Positions 33,058 through 45,274 of a DNA stretch of 64,000 bases are shown here, piece after piece (position 1 is the stretch's first letter; the number at the start of each line of letters is the position of its first letter). The position numbers and the translations under genes were made by a program. The notes beneath the pieces are model-generated. The model was not told where the DNA came from, made no database searches, and worked only from the letters and a program-made list of their open reading frames with translations. Source of the stretch: Zhengitettix transpicula (taxonomy: Eukaryota; Arthropoda; Insecta; Orthoptera; Tetrigidae); the NCBI GenBank assembly GCA_037074705.1, contig CM073591.1, positions 83,468,032 through 83,532,031 on the forward strand, written 5' to 3'.

Positions 33058-33497
33058 CAGGTTCCCACATGCCGAGGCACCTCGGTCTGTTTTGAGAGGT
33101 GTATGTTCCGGGGTCGCAGACCTTGAGCATACGGTAAGAGTTGTCCGCTATTCCTATTGGAATAGTCGGCCAGCTGCCTCCTAAACTGGCCAAGGCATGG
33201 CGAGGGGTAAGGTGCGACCCCACAGCTAACCCCTCTCCCGCCATCGGAAGGGCGTGGGACAAGTACCAAATGCCCGACATACCTGATGCAGGTTTTTATA
33301 GGGTTTGTCCTGCATTACTTTTATGCGAATGCCGGGTAGGATCCTTAAACTATAACCCGGGGGCCGTAGTTAACCCTTGGCTACCTTCCTCCACCCTTCC
33401 GTATCCCCCCTTTCAAATCCCTTTCCTATACTATAAGAGGGAAGTTGCCACTATATGGATTACCCTATACATAGCCTAAAGCCTAAAGCCTAAAAAA
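33058..33497 (+). mobile_element. Poly-A retroposon family, copy 2 (longest)
   Basis: Runs from gttcccacatgccgaggcac to a tail of (aaagcct)n followed by 12 A (33475-33497), which is the 3' end of a retrotransposed copy. The open frame at 33141-33479 is shared by other copies only as a consequence of sequence identity; I do not claim it is coding. The 3' microsatellite starts directly at the A tail. Confidence 0.72.
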
Positions 33498-33520
33498 AAA
33501 AAAGAAGAAGAAGAAGAAGA

Positions 33521-33601
<81 letters not shown>

Positions 33602-33603
33602 AG
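33498..33603. repeat. (GAA)n(GA)n microsatellite
   Basis: About six AAG units followed by roughly 38 GA units, immediately 3' of the retroposon A tail, the usual place for A-rich tails to seed microsatellites. Confidence 0.95.
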
Positions 33604-34904
33604 ATAAATTTAGAGATTGAATATTAGTGCTCGGCTATTAATGGTCAGAAACTTCGAAATATTAGACCTACATTTGACATGAAACATTACTTTGGAGTAT
33701 ACAAGATTCCTCCTGAGAATCCTGACGCCTATTTATAGAAACATGCGAAACATACAAACGTCAGGAAAACTTCGTCTTCTGTGAGCGGTCACCAGGCGGA
33801 TTACGCAGACCAAGTCTGCAGACTTTAGACAAATGACTAATCCATCCCAAGATCAATCGGAGTCGGACTGTGAATCTGTAGGTTTACAGACCCTGTCTCC
33901 GGAGATATATTGAGACCAAGTGACAAGAACGAATATCTGAAGAGCGCACTGTTGTCTTATCTGACGTGTATGTTACCAAGTTAACCAGTGTATTTACCTA
34001 CTACATTAACAACAAGCCATGAGGAATATGCATGTAAGTGACGGATAATTAAGTAACAATAAATAATGCGATAAAAAGTATCCAGTTTAAATTTTTCTGC
34101 CGTGTCCGACCATGTCAATATTGCACAAACCACAACTTCTCACTGAATTCATCATCACATATTTAGTTCACCTCAGAAACTTGTTCTTAAAAAAACCTTG
34201 AGTTATCGAGAGATTATTAACATTCACATATAGCATTTTATTCCCATAATGGCACCCCAATTTCAGTACAGAATACCTAATGCCCAAATAGAAAGCGTGC
34301 CACATCTCAATACTATTAATAAATCAATACCATTGCGAAATAAGAGCGGCGTTTTCCAAGATGACTTGTTGTTTCACGTAAGTCTTATCAAGATATTCAG
34401 CAAAAGTAGGGAAGGGAAAAGCGACGTATATGGTTACAGTTCGACTTATTTAGACATAATACAAATTATCATTAATAAATAAAATTTACTTTAAAAAATA
34501 TCCTTTCGCATTACTACTTTACTTACAACGAAAAATTGCATGACTTTTTTCAAATGACTTTTTCCTTGAGCGAAGATTCGTCTATATTTTTATTATGCAA
34601 TAATTTACAGAGAGCGTAACTAAACGAAACAGTTATTCGCGAACTCTCACGGGTGAACTGAGCCACACACAAAAAGAAAACGGAAACATTATCATCAGTC
34701 GGTAACTCATTGTAGTTGATCATTGTGTAAGATTGCCTGGTACTGACGCTGCTTCTGTAAATTATTTGCAATTGCACCGAACATCAGACAAGAACATCCA
34801 TGTAATGTAAATTACAGGCAACTACGACGAACACTTTCACGTCCCGTACAATAAGCGGAATGGGAAGACGTCCGCGGATGTAGCAATTGAAGTTGTTAAG
34901 AATA

Positions 34905-36365
34905 CACTTATAAGACAGAACATTATGACCGCTAACAACCACAAGATTTAATGACGCGTCGTCACTTTGAGGGAACGTGACACGGTAAGCACAGTATATA
35001 AGTGGAGTGGAGACGAATGAGGAATCCTTCTAGCGCCTAAAATGTGGAAATCCATAGACATAAATTGCCTTTGAGAAATAGTAGACGGTTTTTTATTTCG
35101 ACCCTGTGTCTGGGAATGAGAATATCGGAATCGGCGAAGCTGGTCGGCTGTTCGCGAACTACTGTCGAGAAGCATCTATAGAAAGTGTTTGAAGGACGGT
35201 GAAACCACTAGTATGCGACAAAGTGTTGGATGTCCACACCTCATTAAAGAACGTGGAGGTTGCCAGCTCTGTAAAACAGGATAGGTTTGACGAAAGAGTA
35301 CAATGCTGGTGCAGCCGCAAGTACTTCGGAGCACTTCGTTCAGCGCGCATCCCTTCATGCTCGACATCTTCCTCGTTTGCGATGGCGTCTTCCAGCAGGA
35401 TAGTAAGGTCGGAATAGTGTTATCATGTTCATGTCTTGGTAACCAATTCGCATGATCTCAACCCGATGGAAGACTCTAATGCAAGATTCCTCCAGAAAGC
35501 TATCAAGGCATACTTCGGAGCACTTCGTTCAGCGCACATCCCTTCATGCTCGACATCTTCCTCGTTTGCGATGGCGTCTTCCAGCAGGATAGTAAGGTCG
35601 GAATAGTGTTATCATGTTCATGTCTTGGTAACCAATTCGCATGATCTCAACCCGATGGAAGACTCTAATGCAAGATTCCTCCAGAAAGCTATCAAGGCAT
35701 ACTTCGGAGCACTTCGTTCAGCGCACATCCCTTCATGCTCGACATCTTCCTCGTTTGCGATGGCGTCTTCCAGCAGGATAGTAAGGTCGGAATAGTGTTA
35801 TCATGTTCATGTCTTGGTAACCAATTCGCATGATCTCAACCCGATGGAAGACTCTAATGCAAGATTCCTCCAGAAAGCTATCAAGGCATACTTCGGAGCA
35901 CTTCGTTCAGCGCACATCCCTTCATGCTCGACATCTTCCTCGTTTGCGATGGCGTCTTCCAGCAGGATAGTAAGGTCGGAATAGTGTTATCATGTTCATG
36001 TCTTGGTAACCAATTCGCATGATCTCAACCCGATGGAAGACTCTAATGCAAGATTCCTCCAGAAAGCTATCAAGGCATACTTCGGAGCACTTCGTTCAGC
36101 GCACATCCCTTCATGCTCGACATCTTCCTCGTTTGCGATGGCGTCTTCCAGCAGGATAGTAAGGTCGGAATAGTGTTATCATGTTCATGTCTCGGTAACC
36201 AATTCGCATGATCTCAACCCGATGGAAGACTCTAATGCAAGATTCCTCCAGAAAGCTATCAAGGCATTGTTGGGTCTATGCCACGCCGTATCCTGGTGTA
36301 TTGCGTTCCAGAGGTGGATCAACACGCTATTAAGAAGGTAGTCATAATATTTTGGCTCATCAGTG
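34905..36365 (+). mobile_element. Tc1-like element with internal tandem amplification
   Basis: Termini cacttataagacagaacatt (34905) and aatattttggctcatcagtg (ending 36365) are inverted copies of each other with substitutions. TA flanks both ends (34903-34904, 36366-36367). Transposase traces include SHDLNPMEDS, in the position of SPDLNPIEHL, and the 3' tail SMPRRILVYCVPEVDQHAIK then KVVIIFWLIS. Without four extra repeat units the element would be only 705 bp, so it is a deleted copy that then amplified internally. Confidence 0.78.
35322..36266. repeat. Five exact-length tandem copies of a 189-bp unit
   Basis: Units begin tacttcggagcacttcgttc at 35322, 35511, 35700, 35889 and 36078, exactly 189 bases apart, and the array stops after five whole units. 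Copies are nearly identical; visible differences are gcgcgcatc in unit 1 and ctcgg for cttgg in unit 5. The unit is 63 codons long and spans the Tc1 catalytic region. Confidence 0.97.
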
Positions 36366-36581
36366 TATATCGTATATATGGAAGGTATTAATGCAACCTA
36401 TAGACTTACGACAACAAAGAGACACGGAAACAGTTGAGTAATCTGCAGGTCGGTCACAAAACTATTTATCGTTGTACTGCAAGTGATAAGAGACCAGTCA
36501 GTCTACTCGAAACACGTCTCAGATTAAGTACAGAAAAGGTTAAACGAGAAGCAGTCAGTCAACATCTGCAACTAGTCCTAG

Positions 36582-36840
36582 TCAGCTGAGTCTCACGTCT
36601 GCCCACAGAGGTTGTCTTAGTGCGCTATATTTATGACTGGGGAGCAATGTGCAGACCTCTACTTTGCTGAGCACCCTTTCCACATGGGCCAATGAGTGGT
36701 TTGTTGTGTGTCCTGCGTTGTTAAAGGGTGCGTCATGCGATAAGAGCTTGGCCGTTATCGTGGGCGCTGTTCCGCCTAACCTTGGCTGCGTCCTTGCCGC
36801 AGGCTGCACAAACCCCGTTAAATTATCACTTCACTAAATT
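36582..36840. other. Open segment on both strands, unrecognised
   Basis: The plus strand 36649-36837 reads MQTSTLLSTLSTWANEWFVV and onward, with moderate GC at third positions. The minus strand 36582-36809 is open too. No splice pair or family is recognised; repeat-derived sequence is as likely as coding. Confidence 0.2.
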
Positions 36841-39800
36841 ATTATTTGTCTGCGGACACTCAGTCTCTCCACTTAAAAAGAACATTTTTCAGATTCAAGA
36901 CAACCGTAAAAGCTCTGTTACTGTACACTTCCATACCTTCTAGAATTATTTGAAATAATGTCTGTAAAGATATATAATGATGTTTCGGTGATACATTACA
37001 ATGACTACACTAAACTCAATTCAAAGTTACTTCAATAATATCTGAGTCACTTAATTAGTAAAGATTTTTGGATGTTCAGAAACCTCGAAGTTGAAGTTCC
37101 GCAGGTGAATTTACAGAGACTCACTCATTTGTTACAGCTATTTGGTCGCGAAAAATGCAAAATGTAATATACAAATAAAGGTCGTTTAATAAATTAAATT
37201 AAAAGTAAAAGATTGACTCTGATTAATTTTAATCAAAAAGAGAACGAAATCTGACGGCTGTCTTTCAATTACGTTTACATAATTAATTGTTTCGTAAATT
37301 GTTACTCTCGTCTGCCCAGCATTCCATCGTACCTTTATTTTCGAGAACACTATTTTAGGTTTTACACAGCTTCTAAACTCACAGATTCTAAATAAAAAAT
37401 TTTAAATGTCGGCAGGAACTCGGATGATCCTTCTTTCGTCATCTATCAGTTGACCGCTCGCCTTAGGTGAATTCTACGATTCGTCGATTGGGTAGTCTTT
37501 ATTGTTCCGGGCTTAAACCGAAACTTTTGTTATTTCTGGCCGGCTATGGACACAAAAACTGCCTTTTGTGTGCAGGTTTCAACGTTATACTTTTATGAAT
37601 GTTTTACTTTGTCCTGCTAATTGCCAACCATGTTGAATTCTCCTTCTAAAAACTGTTATACCTCGACGAGGTCTTTCCGTGAACCATCTCTCAACAAATC
37701 TCCCTACGAACTGTACTTCACCAAACCTTATTGCGAACTGAACTCTCGTCTCGCAATTTGAGCGCGCATACGCCATTTTGACGGGCCTTCCGATAAAGGA
37801 ATAGAGCCGGCTTTTCTATTGTTGTTTCAAAGGCTACAAAGGATTTCTCAAACAATTTATATTTTTAATTTCACAATTAATGTCTTAATTAATTGGCATT
37901 ACAATACTTTATTTTACATTTTATCTCAAATTTTTAATTTATTCAATTTTATAGAAATTCTAATTTTAATGAAATGATTTGACTGAAATTTAATCAATAT
38001 AAAATATGAAGAATTTATTAAAACACTCATTCTGAAATTTTACTACTAAGTTTACATAAAAATTTTCCACGGCTATTTGTTTAAATCAGACTCTCATGTT
38101 GTTCTCAGAGCGGCTTATCGGACCTCGGAACAGTACATAATTGAAATTAAATATCAAATCTACAAGATAAGTTATTCAGATTAAATTACAAAATATGAAG
38201 TTACAAAAAAACCAAAATACAAGCAAAATGAAATTAGATTTGTCTCAACAAGATACAGTTCCGCAATCAATATAATAATGTTCAAAATGTTTCATGCATC
38301 ATCAGGTAGTTCGTCGACTGTCACCAGCCAGTTATCAAGTCCTAATCTTTGTATAAAATCACTAATACTAGTAGGATTCCGTCTGGGATATTTTCCTCTT
38401 AAACTAAGACGAGTAGACTATTAACTTAAACTCATAAATATTGTCCGACTCCGGACATTGTCCTCCTCTGCCCTCCTACCTTCACACACGAACTCCTATA
38501 ACACACTCTGACGACGAACTGCTGAGAACTAACGAATTTTTCTGTCCAATTTCACCCCCTCTACACTTACTCTAACAGTATCTGGTGTTGATAATTAAAT
38601 ACAATTTGCGTTCACATAGGACATGACGCATTCCATTATACTTATCTGCGCACGTTTGCTATGACAAAGCGAAAAAAAAGCGTCTGAGTAAGGTCTATTT
38701 TTTTATGTTTTCACGGCTTACTGACTGTTCAAAATACTCCTTCAATATCATGGCTATAATTACGCAACAACGTCTATAATTGAACAATTTTTGAATTTAT
38801 TTTGTTATAGACATTGGTGATATTACAATATACATATATATATATATATATATAGCTAAATTATAATAAATATGAATTTAGAGCCATGAACTGCCTCCTA
38901 TGACGGTTGTAGCCGAAAAATGAACAATTTTTTGGTTTTAATAAGTTTTTCTGACACATTGGCTGAATTGTTTATTTATTTATCATATTATTATTGTCGA
39001 ATTATATTAACTATAAAAATAATTAATTTGAAGAAATTTGAATAAAAACTTTTACGGTAGAGATCTGAAAGTTTCAAACTGATAATTTTCCAATGTCTAT
39101 ATATTTAATGATTTTTACCGTTCATCGTTTGAGAGATTTTTGGGAATAATTTAAATTAAGCGTAAAAAAAGGGAAGTAGATAATTATTATGAGACGTAGG
39201 ATAACTAAATAATTTCAACGATGGAAAGATTCAGTGAAACGAGAAACACATGAACGTAAAGAAACTGAGATCCGAGCGCGCAGGCAACCCGCCATTCCTG
39301 ACATTTGGCGCGATTGTTATTAGTTACGAAGGCGTTTTGCAGTTTTGGTTTACTGGAACTCTGTGACAAAATTTTATGTGGCATGAAATATAAGCACCGT
39401 AATTAAACCAACAAATGTAGGCACCACTACAATATTTACATTACTATATATATTCCGGACTAACGCGCAGACATCCCCCAAAATTTACGAGATGTGCAAT
39501 TCATTAGCCAAATTTGATACTGGAAAGTTTATCAAATTTACGCAATACGAATATCAAGCGACAGATTTACAGCAGTAATAAAGTGGTCGGCCATATTTGC
39601 GCAAGGCCACGCACGGTACGGAGGGCGGAGGTTGCCTGAAATTAGGCAGAGAGAGCAGCGCCGGAGTCAACGATCCCACGCAGCGAGGCTAATGCCCCAC
39701 ACAGACCTCCATAATAGATTACAATAGGATTAGCATTCATTTGTTAGCTCGCTAGCACCACACCACGACAGTCACTGTCACCGTCGCCAGTCGCAACCCT

Positions 39801-40430
39801 TCGTTCCGGAGTCCTTGCGCCGGCAGATGCGCCGAAAAAACTAAAAATCACGAGTACTTCCTGGGCATAGCGCAACAACAATACGACAAACTGGAAATCG
39901 CAATACACATCTCACTACTAAAAACTCCTTTTTGACTTCATGTCCACAAATTTGGATAATAAACGAAAAATTTGGTTATTGTTAAATGGAATATGATGAC
40001 CGGCGGATTTAACATACTCCATTGTCGCGGAATAACTTTCAATTTCTCACTCAACGTTCTTCTTTAGATAAATAAATAACCAAATAACAGACAAAAAATA
40101 AAATACCACAAAACGTTTCTACGGGTATTTCAAAAAACGCAAGAACGACGCACCTCTCAAACCAGGCGACTAAGTCAAACGCACAACAGAAAAGTTATTA
40201 AACGTAAAGACAATGGAAAAACAATGTGGGGTTAGCGTAAAAATCATAGCCGTTGTTGAGTTTCATAGAATCAGTTTGTACGTTAATTGCACTGATGTTT
40301 GATTATTTTTTACACATCAAGTATTTCCGATATAATTCTGGACCTGGTGTCAACATCTAAAATCTTAGCATTTTACCACTGAAATGAATGTTCTGAATTG
40401 ATGATATTTTTGGAGACTATAGATTGTTTT
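36841..40430. other. Intergenic stretch, nothing firmly recognised
   Basis: Mostly AT-rich. A GC-rich block at 39590-39840 (ending tgcgccggcagatgcgccga) could be a promoter or leader exon but has no coding support. A (TA)n run lies at 38836-38857. Confidence 0.4.
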
Positions 40431-40625
40431 TCAATGGGAAGTTTGATATTGGATATAATGTTCTGTGATAAGGGTATTAAGAGATATATTTGTTTCCCCA
40501 TTGTAGCAACAATTACAGCCAGAGCAGGAGATTTTGTAAACTGCACAATATTTGCTTAAGGTGTCAAGTAAGACTTTTAGTATACAATTTTCGAGCTTCC
40601 TCCTGTAATTTCCCTTAATAAGCAT
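40431..40625 (-). pseudogene. GIY-YIG-like remnant, possibly Penelope-like element
   Basis: The frame reads CAVYKISCSGCNCCYNGETN followed by ISLNTLITEHYI. The spacing of AVY...C..C...YNGET....L....EH resembles the GIY-YIG endonuclease of Penelope-like elements (GVYK..C..C...YIGQT.R.L..R..EH). Key residues are altered and the RT is not seen nearby. Chance resemblance cannot be excluded. Confidence 0.4.
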
Positions 40626-41056
40626 AATTTATTGTATAATTTTTCTTATTTTGGTATATTACACGAGTATGTTCCAAAATTGTGGACAAAACGTTGTATA
40701 TTTACGATATTTTGTTTTGGTTGTTAAATCACATTTTTCTTCTGACACATTGGTTAAGTTTTTGTTTATTTATATGAGAAATGCTTCATATGAAATTTTA
40801 CAACACTGTAATTAACGTACAAACTGATACTATGAAACTAAACTAGGGTTATGGTCCATTATTGAAGTGAAATACAATACGACTGCGTTAAAAGTATACT
40901 AATTATATAAGTAAATACCCCAATAATATACAAAAAAAAGTACTAAATTAAATACCATGTTTCTGCAATCCTTGCAACTTTTGTGTAGTGATTCAAACAC
41001 GCAAGACCCCAAGGAACAACACACCTCACAAACCAAGTACTAACTCGAGCTTGAAT

Positions 41057-41809
41057 CACCAGGTTCGTTACAAATACGGCGATTATTATCGCGGGAATAA
41101 TTTATCGCAGTAGCCGTAACCGCAGTAGTCCATTGAAGTGAATGAGAGCTTGCATACTGGTAAATAATCACGGGATTAAAATTGTCGCGAACGACAGCTT
41201 GAGCTGTCGCTCATTGCCTCTAGTTCTCTGCGATAAATTTATCGCCAATTGAAACTGGTCGACTCTGTAACTCACAGCATGTTAGCACTCAGGGCGGTTT
41301 TTCTACCGCTGGAGTTATTTTCATTCTTAATTCGAATTTTCGCATGGAAAAGTTGTTTTTTTGTATCCTATCTTTCGGGTCCTTTTTTTTGCATATTTCA
41401 AATATGAATAATTTGGATGACATCATAGATAATGATATACTTATTTCATTAATTAAAGAAAGACCTGTGTTATTGGATAAAACCCTGAACATATTTCGCG
41501 TCATTCTGCCTCAACTCTTCAAAACAGCGTGTAGAAAGCTCCAACCTCCTCTCTTCTTTCATTAATTGGAAGAACCGAAATTAGTCGATTTTGTCTTCTC
41601 ATTATCATTCGCCGACGAAATAACAGTAATGCTAGAATTTTCTCTTTGTTCACTTCGAACTACAATGTTCACAGCACTCTCAACTGAGAATAGTACGACA
41701 ATAATTTTTAGGTCGCGATAATAATCGCAGAGTGTGTGTCACCCAATATCATTGAGACTTGACGATAATTTTAACGACAAGATAAAAATCGCTAAGTATG
41801 TAACGGGCC
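41057..41809 (+). mobile_element. Harbinger-like element with MADF-like remnant
   Basis: The left end (ttcgttacaaatacggcgattattatc) is an inverted, diverged match to the right end, which closes in atgtaacgggcc followed by TAA. GGCCCGTTAC-type ends with a TAA target are typical of PIF/Harbinger. The internal frame 41344-41565 has ILISLIKERPVLLDKTLNIF, resembling the start of a MADF DNA-binding domain, which Harbinger elements often carry. No transposase is visible. Confidence 0.5.
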
Positions 41810-42239
41810 TAAACGCTATCAACGTTGGTGTGGGGAAGTCAATCTCGGCAATGGATTTTTAAATATATACTTTTAACCTCCCCCCCCTCCCCCGAAATCC
41901 AATATTATTTCCAACTATTAAGAACTTTGTATTTACCTGATTACGAATTAAATTATAACTTTTTGAATCGATCTCAATGCAACGCAAGAATCTGTGTTTC
42001 ATAATAAATTATACTTTAATTTTCTCTTCACTATTTAAGCAACATGTCTTCTAGGAACTACGACTGAAGACTGAATTCTCCTAATAATGTTTATCCTGCA
42101 TAAAAAAAATACAGAAGCCAAAAAACATATAATTCATTACGTAATTATTTCAAATTATTAGCAATAATGCTTTTAGATGCAGTAGTTTACCTTATGTTAT
42201 TTTCGAAAGAGACATGGAGAAATTTGATAACAATAAAAA

Positions 42240-42655
42240 ACATCATCTATACGGTTGTGAAACGTGGACCCTTAATAATAATGATGAGAATATTTGAACG
42301 TTAGATACTGAGAAGGATATACGGACCTGTATGTACGAATGGAGAATTAGAACAAACAGAGAACTAGAGCAGCTCATATATAACGGGGACATTGTTAGGT
42401 TTATCAAGAGCAGAAGGTTGGCCTGGATGGGACACGTACTTAGGATGAATGAAAGCAGAACACCTAGAAGGATTATGGACTGGAAGCCAATCGGGAGGAG
42501 GAAAAGGGGGAGACCCCGAACACAAGATGAGTAGATGATATCGAGAAGGATATACAAACCATGAAAGTAAGAGGATGGCGGAGACTGACACAGGAGAGGG
42601 CGGAATGGAAGAAAATGGTTAATAAGGCCAAAAGTCACATTAGGTTATAGTGCCA
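42240..42655 (+). pseudogene. LINE ORF2 C-terminal fragment
   Basis: Reads YGCETWTLNNNDENI, then WRIRTNRELEQLIYNGDIVR, FIKSRRLAWMGHVLRMNESR and WKPIGRRKRGRPRTQDE before a stop at 42532-42534. This is the well-known segment after RT in many insect LINEs (WAGHV.RM, GRR.RGRPR). Homologous in kind to the element at 2.3-4.4 kb but not the same copy. 5'-truncated. It ends near the A-rich aagaagaagaaaaaa at 42660. Confidence 0.75.
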
Positions 42656-43180
42656 ATAAAAGAAGAAGAAAAAACATCATCTATCGATTAATTTTTAATT
42701 TTATGTCAAGTTTCCTTGCAAAGACGGATAAAATTTATTAGAAGCACATACAAAAATCCCCAATAGGGCTTTGCTATGTCATGTAGCATCTTAATAAAGC
42801 ACCTACTCCATTACAATAAGGAAATTCTTGTTCAAAGGTCATCATGTTTTACCACTGTTGGAATAATTTAAGATTATTCTTGATTAACTTGATTAACTTG
42901 TAAAACATCATATTTCTTCTTGATAAACTCAGATAAGTAACTAAATAAAATATTAGCTTAAAAACTTCGCGCAACATAATTGCAACATGATTTTAAAAAA
43001 ATGTCATAAATCAATTTTCTGTAATTGGAGGGTGGAATATTTCCGATATTCATAAGCATATAGTATTAAACAGATATAATTTAGATTATAGTGTATGATG
43101 AGTTATTAAATATGTTTATTAAGTTTCTCTTCAATATACAAAACATGGGAAAATAAGAGGATAGAAAAGGATAATACAAG

Positions 43181-43590
43181 GGGTGATCAGAAACTAAGGT
43201 TACAAACTCTGCAGTGAAACGTGTTCATTTCATTTCATACCACCAAAACAGGCACACGATAGTACATACAGTAGCTTATTTTTCGACAGTTCCTGTATCG
43301 GTTGTCGCTTCGTGGGATGAATTTGAATATTCCCTCCTGGTAAAAATCCTGTCCTTGTGTGTTCAGCCAAGTTGTCGCAAGTGTTTCACCTCCTCGTTTC
43401 AAATGAATTGTCGGTCTTCAAGTCGCTTCTTCAAGTGAGGAAAAAAGGTGAAAGTCTCTCCAGGGGCGTCATCTTCCGGCACGACAAAGCGAGACCTGTT
43501 GAAGCAGTTTCACTGGGAAATCATTCACCACCCTCCCTGCAGCCTGGACCTGCTCGAAGCGACTTTCATTTTTTACATCCGAGTCATTTT
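43181..43590. mobile_element. Inverted fragments of a mariner (same family as 19.1 kb)
   Basis: 43181-43455 is the minus-oriented 3' end, starting with the terminus ggggtgatcagaaactaagg and reading backwards into SDFHLF. 43467-43590 is plus-oriented and covers FRHDKA, LKQFHWEIIH and the PD block. The two halves face each other, so the element was inverted internally after insertion. Confidence 0.65.
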
Positions 43591-44340
43591 TTGAAGTTTG
43601 GAAAGAGGAAATTAACCGAGGGACGTAAATCTGGTGACAGGGTGCGTGAGGAAAAAATTCCAACTTTTACTCAATGATTTTGGCCTTCTCTTAATGGATG
43701 TGTGAAATGGTGCATTGTAGTGATACAACAACTCTTTCTTTTCCACCAAATGCGGCCTTTTCCCTTGATTTCAAATGCTGTAATAAGGTCGCATAATACT
43801 CACAGTTTATTATTTTTCCTTTCTGAAGATAATCTTTGAAAATATTTCCACGAGCATTCCAAAACAACTGAAACCATGACCTTGCTAATAGATGGAACCG
43901 TCTTCGCATTGTTTGGAGCCGATACTCCCCTTTCAGTCCATTTGTTTTTACCGTTTCTTCGTCTCAGGAATGAAGTGATGACCCATGTTTCATCCATGGT
44001 TATGAATAGACGCAAAACCTACTATATTGCTTTCAAAAAGCAAACACTCGATTGAAAAATCCTCACGACGATGTTTTAGTACCTCTGTGAGGTCGCGCAG
44101 TTTCAGTAGACGTTCTCCCAATACGATTTTGAGGATTTTCCTCTCAATTCTGGTGTGGTCACTTCACCTGGTAGACTAATGAGATGTTCGCACAGCCTCG
44201 TTTTAACCCAATATTTTATTGTTGTAAACGTAGGAGCAGATACCCCCAGAGTAGAATCAAACTCGATTTTGGTATTGGCTGGACTGAGGCCTTTCAAAGG
44301 AAACTATTTGTATCACATACCAATGACCTTTTTTTTTTCA
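43590..44340 (-). pseudogene. Second mariner transposase, decayed
   Basis: Minus-strand frames give, in order, MKGLSPANTKIEFDSTLGVS (near 44290), a VTTPEL block (44160), ITMDETW (first Asp, near 43990), KWTERGVSAPNNAKTVPSIS, then IFKDYLQKGKIINCEYYATL (43830). HYNAPFH (second Asp lost) lies near 43710 and FFPHAPC near 43650. The frame is broken several times. It is a different lineage from the fragments it abuts at 43590. Confidence 0.72.
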
Positions 44341-45025
44341 TATTTACAAATGCACTGAGAGCGTTCGTTATTGACTGCTGTCAAACATACACTAAACAAT
44401 GTAGCGTATTCAACCTTAAGCTTTGGTACTTTAGATACTTTTGGTTTTTGAACAACAGCCCGCCTTCTATCAGTCAGGTCAGGTACTTGTGAAACAACCT
44501 TTGTAAATTCTCGTAACCAACTCAGTGCGATATCTCAGATTTGACGACAACAAATTCCTACGCAGTTATTTTTGGCGAACTGTAACTAAATAAAGAAATC
44601 AAAAATTAGCTGATAGGTTGCGTTGACCTTCAACCAAACATTCGCAACAGAAGTAGTTCCGATAGATTATCCAACACTACTTTACTTTCAAAGATTTAGA
44701 ACTGAACAATTCTATAGTGTCATTATTGCACAAAAAATATACTTTATCTTCGCAAGATTGAATTAATAGATCAAGCTGGTCCACGATTCGTATTGCTACT
44801 CTTCAGTTGAGATCAAAGGCCGCAAAGACATGTCGATGTCCTGAGGGCTGGAATGAATGAGCGTAAGTTGAATTATTCAAGCTTTTTATTCAGCAGAACG
44901 ACCGCAAATACGGAGTTGCAACCCTTCTTTTCATGGATTACGGAAAGCCGGAGTTGCCGATTTGTAGCATCTACGGAACAGACACCCAACTAATGTAGTC
45001 GGGTATAGAATTTGGCGTATCTTGA

Positions 45026-45274
45026 TGTTTCCTATTTAATTGGATCATAAATAAGAACAACCCTTGGTCACTCGATACAGATTTTAATCATCCAACTTTA
45101 AAGCTTACTTCACCAAACATTTCTTTAACACATAACGGTGGACACCAACCACAGTATTTTGTACCGGTAGAATACATGAAACAATTTCTAAAAGGTCACG
45201 TTACCGTTGATAACTACACTATTGAAAGTACATTAGCAAGAGGTAGGATAAAGTATGTTAATATGCCAATATAA
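45026..45274 (+). other. Unrecognised 82-codon open frame without a start codon
   Basis: The frame opens after a TGA at 45023 and reads LFNWIINKNNPWSLDTDFNH, then HNGGHQPQYFVPVEYMKQFL and GHVTVDNYTIESTLARGRIK before TAA. The composition is protein-like, but I cannot place it in any family. It could be an exon lacking seen splice sites or an old inserted fragment. Confidence 0.25.

Noticed and set aside
33141..33479. 112-codon frame inside the poly-A retroposon
   Set aside because: Present on both strands of several copies because the copies are alike; no RT or other domain, so treated as non-coding.
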